Source of the DNA: Hyphomonadaceae bacterium
GTDB taxonomy: Bacteria > Pseudomonadota > Alphaproteobacteria > Rhizobiales > Hyphomicrobiaceae
DNA length: 49,361 nt
Direction of reading: 5' to 3'
NCBI GenBank assembly: GCA_019747815.1
Contig: JAIEQJ010000080.1
Coordinates: 1 to 49,361 of the forward strand
Part shown: piece by piece, positions 8,574 through 16,472 of the stretch
How the letters are laid out: each line of letters starts with the position of its first letter
Position numbering within the stretch: position 1 is the first letter of the stretch
Made by a program: the position numbers and the translations under genes
The notes under the pieces: generated by a model
Told to the model about the DNA's origin: nothing
The model's database searches: none
The model's input: the letters and a program-made list of their open reading frames with translations, nothing else

Positions 8574-8820
8574 CTCCCGGCGCACCGGGTCTGATGCGCT
8601 GCCGGGCCTCGGCCGGCCGGGGACATCACCCAGTCCCGGTGCGCCGCCCTCGAGTTGCGCGTATCGAGGGACGGGCTGCCACCGCCCAACCCAGGCCGGA
8701 AGCCCGCAATCCGCGCTGGGCGGCACCTTCGCTTGCGGCCCGGCGGACCCGCGGCTATAACGCAGCGCGCCGGCAGTTTGGCGCACCGGCCGAGCACCAC
8801 CGTGCTGGGCCCAGGTCGGG

Positions 8821-8897
8821 CGGAGCGTAGCGCAGCCTGGTAGCGCACTTGCTTCGGGAGCAAGGGGTCGGGAGTTCGAATCTCCCCGCTCCGACCA
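8821..8897 (+). tRNA. tRNA-Pro (CGG)
   Basis: A complete 77-nt cloverleaf: acceptor CGGAGCG pairing with CGCTCCG, D-stem GCGC/GCGC, anticodon stem CTTGC/GCAAG with loop TTCGGGA (anticodon CGG), and T-arm GGGAG-TTCGAAT-CTCCC. It ends with an encoded ACCA. Downstream lie an acetyltransferase gene and a broken transposase, so the 3' end may have served as an integration point, but I see no second copy of the tRNA 3' end to mark an att site. Confidence 0.97.
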
Positions 8898-8969
8898 TCA
8901 TCTACTTCGCCGGTTACGCGACGACCCGCTGCCTGGCGTTCGAGGGGCAGACCAGCCCGGGTTCCTTGA

Positions 8970-9554
8970 TCACAGGTCTTTGCGCAGTAGCACCCAGTTG
9001 ACGCCTGGATGCCGCCACTGTTCCTTGACCATCTTGCGTTGCGCAGCCTCGCGGTATCCCCAATTCTCATATAACCGGCGCGCACCCACATTTGTGTCCG
9101 ATACGACGAGGCTCAGCCCCGGCTTTCCGGCAGAGGCGGCGAGCCTATCGGCGAGGGCGAGAAGTGCCGCGCCCTGGCCCCTTCCACGGTGCTCCGGATA
9201 GGCAGCAAGCACATGGACGTACCAAGTACCGAGTGCCAGATTCATCAGCTCCTGCAGCGGCAGGAGCATCGCGGGCAGCTTGTCGGAAACGGGTTCGGGC
9301 TGGTCTGCGAGCGGATAGCTGATGAGCCCGGCGGCGGGCCGACCGGCAAGTTCTGCGACGACGGCGTTGCGATAGGATAGGCCGCCAGTCTCGCTGCCGA
9401 CACGCGCACAGCCAACAGTCCATGGGTCGCCGGTCCCGGCAAGTTTGGACCAAAGGTAGACGGCCAAGCCCTCACTCGCGAACTCTACAAGTTCTGCCAA
9501 AGTGCCGGTGTCGTCCAACGTGGCACGACGAAAGGGCGGTAGGATCATCGGCAT
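8970..9554 (-). CDS. GNAT family N-acetyltransferase
   Basis: About 194 residues with the GNAT core. V-H-V-L-A-A-Y-P-E-H-R-G-R-G-Q-G-A-A-L contains the acetyl-CoA pyrophosphate loop (R-G-x-G-x-A), and V-S-D-T-N-V-G-A-R-R-L-Y-E-N-W-G-Y is the usual C-terminal strand-helix. The acceptor substrate is unknown. The reading frame stays open up to 9677, but the start is probably the ATG at 9554 (or 9548), since the upstream part resembles non-coding sequence beside the transposase remnant. It converges with the tRNA transcript and faces away from the transposase fragment. Confidence 0.82.
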   Translation of the reverse strand: MPMILPPFRRATLDDTGTLAELVEFASEGLAVYLWSKLAGTGDPWTVGCARVGSETGGLSYRNAVVAELAGRPAAGLISYPLADQPEPVSDKLPAMLLPLQELMNLALGTWYVHVLAAYPEHRGRGQGAALLALADRLAASAGKPGLSLVVSDTNVGARRLYENWGYREAAQRKMVKEQWRHPGVNWVLLRKDL

Positions 9555-9703
9555 AGGCGGTTGGCCTCGTTGTCGCTCTGCATTATCAGTTGTCGTCCCG
9601 AGGCGTGGTGTAGGAGCCGAGGACGGGGCGTTGCCCGGAGGGCGACGCCCTTGAAGCCTTTTCCCCAGAGTGTCCACAGCGGCGCCGGTGAAGGGGAGCT
9701 GTC

Positions 9704-10042
9704 ATGGTCCGAATCGAGGTTGGCTCGGTTGCGAGGTCCAAACGCAACCAAGAGAGCGAACCATTGACGATCGACAGAATGACCTTGAAGGCGCTGATTG
9801 AGAAGGGCTCCGACGACGATCTCCTCAGGGAGATGATGGGCTACGTCGCCAACCGCATGCTGGAGCTGGAGGTGGAGAGCCTGACCGGGGCCGCGCACGG
9901 CGAGCAGTCGCCGGCGCGCATCAACCAGCGCAACGGCTACCGCGAGTGCACCTGGCAGACGCGGGTTGGCACCGTCGAGCTGGAGATCCCGAAGCTGAGG
10001 AAGGGCAGCTACTTCCCGGCCTTCCTGGAGCCGCGCCGGGCG
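9704..10042 (+). pseudogene. IS256-family (Mutator-type) transposase, N-terminal remnant
   Basis: Only about 110 residues of a normally near 400-residue transposase remain. The preserved part contains D-D-L-L-R-E-M-M near the start, M-L-E-L-E-V-E-S-L-T-G-A, the R-I-N-Q-R-N-G-Y-R segment and V-E-L-E-I-P-K-L-R-K-G-S-Y-F-P-A-F-L-E-P-R-R, all typical of the IS256 N-terminal region. After F-L-E-P-R-R the family pattern stops, and the frame continues as unrelated residues to 10303 into the opposite-strand sulfatase gene. The catalytic DDE domain is absent, so it cannot be active. No intact terminal inverted repeat pair was found. Confidence 0.85.
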
Positions 10043-10182
10043 TCGGCGGGGGCCGACGGCGGCCACGAGAACCGAAGCGAGCTTAGCCCGCCGTGCGAGC
10101 AGCTTGGTGACGCCCGCGCATCCCACGCTAACGCGACAAGGGGCCCAATCTGCTTGGCCGCTCCCCTCGAGCGAGCCTTGCC

Positions 10183-12021
10183 TTACCGGCTACCCGGCGA
10201 GAGCGCGCGGCCTCCGCCTCCCAATTGCTCGATGACCCGGTTCAGGGCACCCCGAACCTGCTCGGGGTCCAATCCCTCCCTCAGCATTTTCTTCGTCCTG
10301 TAGTCGTCCATCGCGCTTTGCATGATGTTCGCCGGGTTGAAGCTCGGCGGGAACGACCGCGGTGGGAACTCCTTGAACGTCGCCACGAACTGGAAGACCT
10401 CGTCCATGACGCCGTACATCGTTTGAACGTGGTTGAGCTGCCAATCCCAGAAGGTGTTGGATGTGATGTCGGCCCGCTCGAATGGGTCCTGCATCAGGTT
10501 GAATATCTTTTGCAGCCGGAGCGTCGAGAAGGGCTCGGCCCAAACCTGCATCGTGCCGGGCGCACGCTGTTCGGAGAACACGTATTTGTAGTCGCCCTGT
10601 CGCATGCCCACGAGCAGGCCGTCGTCGTCGGAGTAGAAGAACTTGTCGCGGGCGCTCTTGACGCCGTTGTTGTTCGCCGCGCTGCCGGTGACGTTGCGCA
10701 GGAACTCCAACTGGTTGTAGCCGTCGAGGTGAACCTTGTAGTTGACGCCATTGGCCGCGTAGCCGCTGCGAAGCTTGTTGACGATGTCCGCCTCGCCGGC
10801 GGCTGCGCAGAGGGTTGGAATCCAGTCGTTGTGGCTCATCATCTGGTTGGTGACCGTGCCGGGTCTGATCACGCCCGGCCAGCGCACCAGGCAGGGCACG
10901 CGGAATGCGCCCTCCCAGTTGGTGTTCTTTTCCGAGCGAAACCAGGTCATGGCGCCGTCCGGCCAGGTGTTCATATGGGGACCGTTGTCGCTGGTGTAGA
11001 CGACGATGGTAGTGCCGGCCACGCCCATATCGTCCAGCGCCTTGAGCAAGGTCCCGATATGGTTGTCATGCTCGATCATGCCGTCCATATACTCGCTGTC
11101 GCCGTGCGCATAGCGGCCGCGATGATCCGGGCGCACATGTGTGCGCAGATGCATGCGGGTTGAGTTGAACCAGCAGAAGAACGGCTTGCCGGCCTGCTGT
11201 TGCCGCTTCATGAAGTCGATGGCAGCCGAGGAGGTTTCGTCGTCGATCGTCTCCATGCGCTTCTTTGTGAGCGCGCCGGTATCCTCGATCGTCTGCTTGC
11301 CGATCTTGCCGAAGCGCGGCTCGACCGTGGGATCGTCGCGGTCGGTCGCCCTGCAGCGCAGGACGCCGCGTGGCCCGAACTTGGCCCGATAGGCCGGGTT
11401 CTTCGGATAATCGGGCAGCTCGGGTTCTTCCTCGGCGTTCAGGTGGTAGAGGTTGCCGAAGAACTCGTCGAACCCGTTCACCGTCGGCAGCGATTCGTTG
11501 CGATCGCCGACGTGGTTCTTGCCAAACTGGCCGGTGGCATAGCCCAGGTTCTTGAGCAGCCCGCCGATCGAGGGATCGAGCTGGCTCATGCCCATCGGCG
11601 CGCCGGGGAAGCCGACCTTGGTGAGACCCGTGCGGATGCCGTGCTGGCCGGTGAGAAACGCCGCGCGACCCGCAGTGCACGACTGCTCGCCATAATAGTG
11701 CTGGAACTTGAGGCCCTCTCGGGCGATGCGGTCGATGTTCGGGGTCTCATAGCCCATCAGACCGTTGGAATAGGCACTCAGATTCGCGATGCCGATATCA
11801 TCGCCGAAGATGACGAGGATGTTGGGGAGTTGCCGCCCGGGTGCCGATCCGGGCCGCTGCTGAGCCCGCGCCACCCGCGTGGTGGCTCCCGTCAGCATCG
11901 TCGACACCGCGGCCAGGGTGCTGCCGCCGAGCAGAAGCTTGCGCCGGCTCATCGCGCCTGCGATCCGGGTCGATTGGTTTCGAGACGCTTGCGGACTGCG
12001 GATAATCTCCGAGTTCTTCAT
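10183..12021 (-). CDS. Tat-exported arylsulfatase (formylglycine type)
   Basis: A 612-residue sulfatase. A twin-arginine signal S-R-R-K-L-L lies at residues 25-30 with cleavage likely after A-R-A-Q near 54. Metal-binding D-D is at 74-75. The formylglycine motif is C-T-A-G-R at 115-119 within E-Q-S-C-T-A-G-R-A-A-F-L-T-G-Q, matching C-x-A/P-x-R, so Cys115 must be oxidised to formylglycine before Tat export. Y-T-S-D-N-G-P-H and W-F-R-S-E-K-N-T-N-W-E-G supply further active-site residues. The frame is open to 12069, but ATG 12021 has a GGAG site. No formylglycine-generating enzyme or anaerobic sulfatase-maturase is nearby. The substrate is unknown. It overlies the scar region next to a transposase remnant and may be an acquired gene. 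Confidence 0.9.
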   Translation of the reverse strand: MKNSEIIRSPQASRNQSTRIAGAMSRRKLLLGGSTLAAVSTMLTGATTRVARAQQRPGSAPGRQLPNILVIFGDDIGIANLSAYSNGLMGYETPNIDRIAREGLKFQHYYGEQSCTAGRAAFLTGQHGIRTGLTKVGFPGAPMGMSQLDPSIGGLLKNLGYATGQFGKNHVGDRNESLPTVNGFDEFFGNLYHLNAEEEPELPDYPKNPAYRAKFGPRGVLRCRATDRDDPTVEPRFGKIGKQTIEDTGALTKKRMETIDDETSSAAIDFMKRQQQAGKPFFCWFNSTRMHLRTHVRPDHRGRYAHGDSEYMDGMIEHDNHIGTLLKALDDMGVAGTTIVVYTSDNGPHMNTWPDGAMTWFRSEKNTNWEGAFRVPCLVRWPGVIRPGTVTNQMMSHNDWIPTLCAAAGEADIVNKLRSGYAANGVNYKVHLDGYNQLEFLRNVTGSAANNNGVKSARDKFFYSDDDGLLVGMRQGDYKYVFSEQRAPGTMQVWAEPFSTLRLQKIFNLMQDPFERADITSNTFWDWQLNHVQTMYGVMDEVFQFVATFKEFPPRSFPPSFNPANIMQSAMDDYRTKKMLREGLDPEQVRGALNRVIEQLGGGGRALSPGSR

Positions 12022-12038
12022 GGCTCGCCACTCCGTTG

Positions 12039-12082
12039 GATCGGCAATTGCAGTCTCTGAGATCGGCAATCACAATCTCTGA
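12039..12082 (+). repeat. 22-bp direct repeat upstream of the sulfatase gene
   Basis: Two adjacent 22-bp copies start with GATCGGCAAT and end in TCTCTGA (12039-12060 and 12061-12082), differing at a few central positions. They lie 18 bp upstream of the sulfatase ATG, in its promoter or leader. This could be a regulator-binding tandem site or a replication-slippage duplication. The rest of 12083-12321 shows nothing else recognisable. Confidence 0.7.
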
Positions 12083-12321
12083 GATGGAGTGCACGCGGCA
12101 TCAGCAAGAACCCTGATCATGCGGCCGCAACCACCTGATTGGTGGTCTCAGAGCATGGTTTGCTCCATACAGTGTTGCGGAGTGGCCGATGATTCCGCCT
12201 GCGCCTCCTCGCGTCGTGCTAAGGATGCGCTGCCCGTCGATAGGATCTGATCTCCCCCGCCGGCATAAGCATGCACCGCTCGCGCCTCGGGTCGCCTGCG
12301 ATTGATCGCAAGGGTGAACGC

Positions 12322-13296
12322 ATGATCCACGCTGCCATCGCCGGCCTCGGCCGTTGGGGACGCAGCCTCGTCGCAGCGTCGCTGGGCCGGCCAAGGCTGC
12401 AGATCGTGTGCGCCGTCGAGCCCGCGCTGGACGGCGCGCGCGACTTCTGCACACGGCACGGCCTGCGCCTGGTCGACGATCTTGACATTGTTCTCGCCGA
12501 CCCCGCGATCGATGCCGTGCTGCTCGCCACGCCGCATTCCCAGCATTGCGTGCAGGTGATGGCCTGCGCGGCGGCCGGCAAGCCCGTGTTCTGCGAGAAG
12601 CCCCTGGCATTGCGCCGCCTGGGTGCTCAGCGCATGTTTGCGGCGTGCCGCCGGGCGGGCGTTCCTCTCTGTGTCGGACACAACCGCCGCTTTTGGCCAT
12701 CGATGCGCGCCGTGCGCCAGATCGTTGCGGCCGGAGAGCTGGGCACGATCCTGCACATCGAGGGACACAACAGCAACCAAAACTCGCAGGCGGTCCTGAG
12801 CGGCTGGCGCCTCTCGCCTAAGGAGTCGCCGGCGGGCGGATTGACGGGCGCTGGTCTGCACGTTCTCGACGCCTTTATCAGCATCGTGGGTCCGGCACGC
12901 TCCGTGTATGCGCAGCTTTGCTCGCACAAACCGAGCCCGCCGCCGCTCGATACCGTTTCCGTCATGCTGACGTTCGCGAACGGGGTGAGCGGCACCTTGG
13001 CCACGATCAGGGCTACGCCGGTCTATTGGCGTGTCCATGTGTTCGGGACCGACGGCTCGGCGGAGGTGCTCGATGAGACCACCCTGCTGCTGCGCAAGTC
13101 CGGCGCCCGGCCGGAGCGCCGTGAATACCAGCCGATCGATGCCTTGCAGGCCGAGCTGGACGCTTTCGCCGACGCCCTGGACCTGCAGCGGCCCTATCCG
13201 GTCACCGAAGCCGAGGTGCTGGCGACGCTGGCGGCGTTCGAGGCCGCCATCAGGTCAGTCAAGGAGGGGAGGGCGGTTGCCTGCGATGAGAAGTGA
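12322..13296 (+). CDS. Gfo/Idh/MocA family oxidoreductase
   Basis: A 324-residue NAD(P)-dependent sugar- or cyclitol-dehydrogenase-like protein. The N-terminal Rossmann fold has A-I-A-G-L-G-R-W-G. The second part of the cofactor domain has V-L-L-A-T-P-H-S-Q-H and the invariant C-E-K-P-L-A-L segment, with Lys as the expected catalytic residue. V-G-H-N-R-R-F-W-P follows, and G-G-L-T-G-A-G-L-H-V-L-D-A-F is the usual substrate-side helix with a His. ATG 12322 with an AAGGGTGA site is chosen over 12271. It is divergent from the sulfatase gene, which could tie it to breakdown of a sulfated sugar, but that is inference. Confidence 0.9.
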   Translation: MIHAAIAGLGRWGRSLVAASLGRPRLQIVCAVEPALDGARDFCTRHGLRLVDDLDIVLADPAIDAVLLATPHSQHCVQVMACAAAGKPVFCEKPLALRRLGAQRMFAACRRAGVPLCVGHNRRFWPSMRAVRQIVAAGELGTILHIEGHNSNQNSQAVLSGWRLSPKESPAGGLTGAGLHVLDAFISIVGPARSVYAQLCSHKPSPPPLDTVSVMLTFANGVSGTLATIRATPVYWRVHVFGTDGSAEVLDETTLLLRKSGARPERREYQPIDALQAELDAFADALDLQRPYPVTEAEVLATLAAFEAAIRSVKEGRAVACDEK

Positions 13297-13422
13297 ATGA
13301 AGCGGCTCCCGGCGGCCAGCCCGGCTGGCGCCTGCCCGCCTGTGCTTGCGTGCGGCTTGGCGGCGAAGGAACATTCCTGACGCCGTCGATGGCCCGCTGG
13401 ATGTCGCGTCGTCGTCGTCGAG

Positions 13423-14094
13423 CTATGGCGCGAACCCGCCCTCCAGCGGCAAACCGGCCGCTTTCCATTCGGGCAAGCCGTCTTCCAGCCTGCGCGCCTT
13501 GAAGCCGAGCTTGCGAAGCTGGGCGACGGCCTCGAACGACAGCACGCAGTAGGGGCCGCGACAGTAGGCGACAATCTCGGTTTTGCGGTCGAGCTTGGAA
13601 AGCTGCCGCCTAAGCTGGCCGAGCGGGATGTTGCGCGCACCCGGCAGATGACCGAGGGCAAACTCGTCTTCGGGGCGCACATCCAGCACCGTGACAAGGC
13701 CGAGCTTCATACGCTTGGCCAGCTCGACGCGCGACACGGGCTCCAGGTCGTCACGTGCATGAAAATAGGTGCGCAGGATGCGCTCGACCTCGCCGACATT
13801 GCGCTCCGCCACCTTTTGCATGGCGGCGAGCATGCTCAGCACGGCGGCGTCCGCCAGGCGGTAGAGCACGAACTTTGCCTGCCGCCGCGCCGCGACCAGG
13901 CCGGCCCGGCGCAAATGCTGCAGGTGCTGCGAGGCGTTGGCAACCGAAAGCCCCGCATGCTCGGCCAGCGCCTCCACACTGCGCTCGCCCTGGGCGACAA
14001 GCTCGAGCAGCTCGAGACGGTGCTCATGGCCGAGCGCCTTGGCGACGGCCGCGAACTGGGCATAGAGATCGCGCTTGGGATTGCCACTTGACAT
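13423..14094 (-). CDS. ArsR-family repressor fused to a rhodanese domain
   Basis: A 223-residue two-domain regulator. Residues 1-100 form an ArsR/SmtB winged helix (A-L-G-H-E-H-R-L-E-L-L-E-L-V, recognition helix around N-A-S-Q-H-L-Q-H-L-R-R-A-G-L-V). Residues 115-220 form a rhodanese domain with the D-V-R-P-E-D-E-F-A-L-G-H-L-P-G-A motif and a C-R-G-P-Y-C active loop (Cys178, Cys183). The ArsR part has no Cys, so any persulfide or thiol sensing would have to go through the rhodanese Cys pair. It is divergent from the SHOCT/desaturase/VTT-rhodanese genes with a perfect palindrome in between, so it probably represses both sides and responds to reactive sulfur. Confidence 0.92.
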   Translation of the reverse strand: MSSGNPKRDLYAQFAAVAKALGHEHRLELLELVAQGERSVEALAEHAGLSVANASQHLQHLRRAGLVAARRQAKFVLYRLADAAVLSMLAAMQKVAERNVGEVERILRTYFHARDDLEPVSRVELAKRMKLGLVTVLDVRPEDEFALGHLPGARNIPLGQLRRQLSKLDRKTEIVAYCRGPYCVLSFEAVAQLRKLGFKARRLEDGLPEWKAAGLPLEGGFAP

Positions 14095-14113
14095 AGGCGG
14101 CCTTGGCTTCCTA

Positions 14114-14141
14114 GATCATTCAAGAGATAATTTGAATGATC
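14114..14141. promoter_or_regulatory. Palindromic operator candidate for the ArsR-rhodanese repressor
   Basis: GATCATTCAA and its exact inverse TTGAATGATC are separated by 8 bases, in the 96-bp gap between the divergent repressor (start 14094) and the SHOCT gene (14191). It is the only AT-rich stretch nearby. ATTC/GAAT half-sites are also what SqrR/BigR-type sulfide-responsive ArsR proteins use (family knowledge), though with a different spacing. Its position suits autoregulation plus control of the divergent operon. Confidence 0.75.
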
Positions 14142-14190
14142 GCCGGATCGCCGTCAAGCAGCGGCGCACGCAGGAGAGCGAGGCCGAGCC

Positions 14191-14493
14191 ATGCGGTCTA
14201 TCGGGTTGACGGCGCTGGCAACACCAGCGTTTGCCGCGGTCCCCGCCTGGAGCCAGGGGCCTGGGCATATGCACGATTGGATGATGGGCTGGGGAGGCAT
14301 GTGGCTCGGCCCGCTCTTCATGATTGCCGTGCTGGCGCTGCTGGTCGCCGCGGTCGTGGCGCTCGCGCGCTGGATGAGTGGCGGCAGGCCCGGGCGCACG
14401 GCGCGCGACATCCTCGATGAGCGCTATGCCCGTGGCGAGATCGATAGGGAGGAGTATCAGCGGCGGCGCGACGACATGGCAGGCCGATCATGA
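14191..14493 (+). CDS. Small membrane protein with SHOCT domain
   Basis: A 100-residue protein with a signal-like N-terminus, a His/Met/Trp-rich stretch (G-H-M-H-D-W-M-M-G-W-G-G-M-W), one transmembrane segment (about residues 42-62) and a C-terminal SHOCT motif (A-R-D-I-L-D-E-R-Y-A-R-G-E-I-D-R-E-E-Y). Proteins of this layout often sit beside metal- or redox-stress genes. The His/Met-rich segment could bind a soft metal (inference). It is the first gene of the operon facing the ArsR-rhodanese repressor. Confidence 0.85.
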   Translation: MRSIGLTALATPAFAAVPAWSQGPGHMHDWMMGWGGMWLGPLFMIAVLALLVAAVVALARWMSGGRPGRTARDILDERYARGEIDREEYQRRRDDMAGRS

Positions 14494-14526
14494 CGGCCGT
14501 CAGAATAGGACAGGACACATCGCGCC

Positions 14527-15369
14527 ATGTCTGAACTCCTTCTCCCCAACGAGCCCATGATCCGGCTGGCCGCCTTTGGCAGCATCTTCGCCGTCATGGC
14601 GGCTTGGGAGATGTTGGCGCCGCGCCGGGAGCAGAGCATCGGACGCGGAACGCGCTGGCCGGGCAACATCGGCATCGTCATCCTCGACACGATCCTGGTC
14701 CGCCTCGTGTTCCCGACCACCGCGGTTGGGCTTGCCCTCGTTGCCGAGGCGCGAGGGTGGGGGCTGTTCCACACCATCGGCCTGCCCGCATGGGCGCGCG
14801 TCGTGCTGGCCGTCATGGCCCTCGATCTTGCCATCTACCTGCAGCACGTGCTCTTTCATGCGGTGCCCGCGCTCTGGCGGCTGCATCGCATGCACCACGC
14901 CGACCTGGAGTTCGACGTGACGACCGGGGCGCGCTTTCACCCCATCGAGATCTTGCTCTCCATGGGCCTCAAGCTTGGCTTGGTGGCAGCGCTGGGCGCG
15001 CCTGCGATCGCGGTGCTGATCTTTGAGGTGCTGCTCAACGCCACGGCCATGTTCAACCACAGCAATGTGCGCATGCCCGCCTGGCTGGACCGAGTGCTGC
15101 GCTGGGTCGTGGTAACGCCCGACATGCACCGCGTGCATCACTCCATCGTCGTGCGCGAGGCCAACAGCAATTTCGGCTTCAACCTGCCCTGGTGGGATCG
15201 GCTGTTCGGGACCTATCGCGATCAGCCGGCGGCAGGACATGAAACGATGACGATCGGCATCGAGCAGTTCCGCGAGCCGGCCGAGCAGCGTCTCGACCAT
15301 ATGCTGACGCAGCCGTTCCGTGACGACGACCGCAGCTATCCTCTGGGCAGGAGGGAATCCGCTCGATGA
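14527..15369 (+). CDS. Fatty acid hydroxylase/sterol desaturase family membrane protein
   Basis: A 280-residue di-iron membrane oxygenase. The histidine clusters are Q-H-V-L-F-H, H-R-M-H-H, F-N-H-S-N and H-R-V-H-H-S, in the order typical of the family, between transmembrane helices near residues 10-25, 40-65 and 80-105. The product could be a hydroxylated or desaturated lipid; the substrate is unknown. Its stop overlaps the ATG of the next gene by 4 bp (ATGA), so it is translationally coupled to the VTT-rhodanese protein and belongs to the operon controlled from 14114-14141. Confidence 0.9.
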   Translation: MSELLLPNEPMIRLAAFGSIFAVMAAWEMLAPRREQSIGRGTRWPGNIGIVILDTILVRLVFPTTAVGLALVAEARGWGLFHTIGLPAWARVVLAVMALDLAIYLQHVLFHAVPALWRLHRMHHADLEFDVTTGARFHPIEILLSMGLKLGLVAALGAPAIAVLIFEVLLNATAMFNHSNVRMPAWLDRVLRWVVVTPDMHRVHHSIVVREANSNFGFNLPWWDRLFGTYRDQPAAGHETMTIGIEQFREPAEQRLDHMLTQPFRDDDRSYPLGRRESAR

Positions 15370-16367
15370 CAAAGCGCATGCTCGTCCCGCGCCTGCTGCT
15401 GGGGGCAGCCATTCTGGGCGTAGCGCTCTGGTTGGCGCTCAACCGAGCGCAGCTCGATCCCGCGTTGATCGAGAGCGCGGTGCGCAATCTCGGCCTCTGG
15501 GCGCCGGCCGCCCATGTCGTGCTGTTCACGCTCGGCACCGTTGTCTTTGTTCCGGGGGCGCTCTTCGGAGTTGCAGGCGGCGTGCTGTTCGGTCCGGTGT
15601 GGGGGGCCCTCTTCAATCTGGCCGGTGCGACGCTGGGCGCCACGGCAGCTTTCCTGGTTGCGCGCTATGTCGCGGCCGACTGGGTCCGGCAGAAAGCGGG
15701 TGCCAGGCTTGAGCGGCTCATCAAGGGCGTGGAGGCGGAAGGCTGGCGCTTCGTCGCGCTCACGCGGCTGGTGCCGCTGATCCCGTTCAGTCTGCTCAAC
15801 TATGCGCTCGGCCTCACGCGCATCCCTGTCGTTGCCTATGTGCTGACCTCGCTCGTCTGCATGATACCGGGCACCTTGGCGTATACCTGGCTCGGCTATG
15901 CCGGCCGTGCGGCCGCCGGGGGCAACGCGACGGCGATCCACTATGGCCTGATCGGCCTCGCACTGCTCGCGGCCATTGCCTTTCTGCCGCGGCTGCTGCG
16001 CCGCTTGGGCAGCGAGGACAAGCTGCGCTGGATGGAGGTCGACGAGCTCGCCGCCCGGCTGGAGAAGGCAAAGGACATTGCCGTCATCGATGTGCGCGAA
16101 CCCGACGAGTTCACTGGCCCGCTGGGCCACATCCGCGAGGCACGCCATCTCCCCCTGGGCGAGCTGCCGCAGCGGCTCAGTGAATTGCAGACGCTCCTGG
16201 ACAAGCCGGTCGTCCTCGTCTGCCGGACCGACAGACGCTCGGCGAGCGCTGCAGCCGTGCTGGAGGAGGCCGGCTTCCGCGATGTCAGCGTGTTGCGCGG
16301 CGGCATGATGCGCTGGAACGAGGCGAAGTTGTCGGTTGCAGATCGCGACGCACCGCTTCATGGATAG
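15366..16367 (+). CDS. VTT/TVP38-family membrane protein fused to a rhodanese domain
   Basis: A 333-residue fusion. Residues 1-215 are a TVP38/DedA-like (VTT) membrane domain with several helices, the F-V-P-G-A-L-F-G-V-A-G-G-V-L-F-G re-entrant segment at 61-76 and L-T-R-L-V-P-L-I-P-F with Arg134. Residues 222-330 are a cytosolic rhodanese with D-V-R-E-P-D-E-F and catalytic Cys286 in V-C-R-T-D-R-R-S. The arrangement suggests a membrane protein that handles or senses sulfane sulfur. It pairs with a repressor that also carries a rhodanese, so both arms of the divergon use the same chemistry. Confidence 0.92.
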   Translation: MTKRMLVPRLLLGAAILGVALWLALNRAQLDPALIESAVRNLGLWAPAAHVVLFTLGTVVFVPGALFGVAGGVLFGPVWGALFNLAGATLGATAAFLVARYVAADWVRQKAGARLERLIKGVEAEGWRFVALTRLVPLIPFSLLNYALGLTRIPVVAYVLTSLVCMIPGTLAYTWLGYAGRAAAGGNATAIHYGLIGLALLAAIAFLPRLLRRLGSEDKLRWMEVDELAARLEKAKDIAVIDVREPDEFTGPLGHIREARHLPLGELPQRLSELQTLLDKPVVLVCRTDRRSASAAAVLEEAGFRDVSVLRGGMMRWNEAKLSVADRDAPLHG

Positions 16368-16472
16368 CGGGAGTGCCATGCAGGTCGCTCGCCGTCACCC
16401 ATGCCCCCGTTATGCATGTCCGGGGGCGGCGATGATGCTAGCAGGCAGACTGCCGGTGTTCTGAGGGAGCAG

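Noticed and set aside
9704-10303. Complete 199-residue transposase
   Set aside because: Only the first about 110 residues fit the IS256 family; the rest runs on into sequence antisense to the sulfatase gene and has no family pattern.
14204-14230. Direct SqrR/BigR-type operator with ATTC-N8-GAAT spacing
   Set aside because: The real palindrome is at 14114-14141 and its ATTC/GAAT half-sites are 12 bases apart, so it does not match the published-type spacing that I recall. I kept it as an operator candidate only on symmetry and position.
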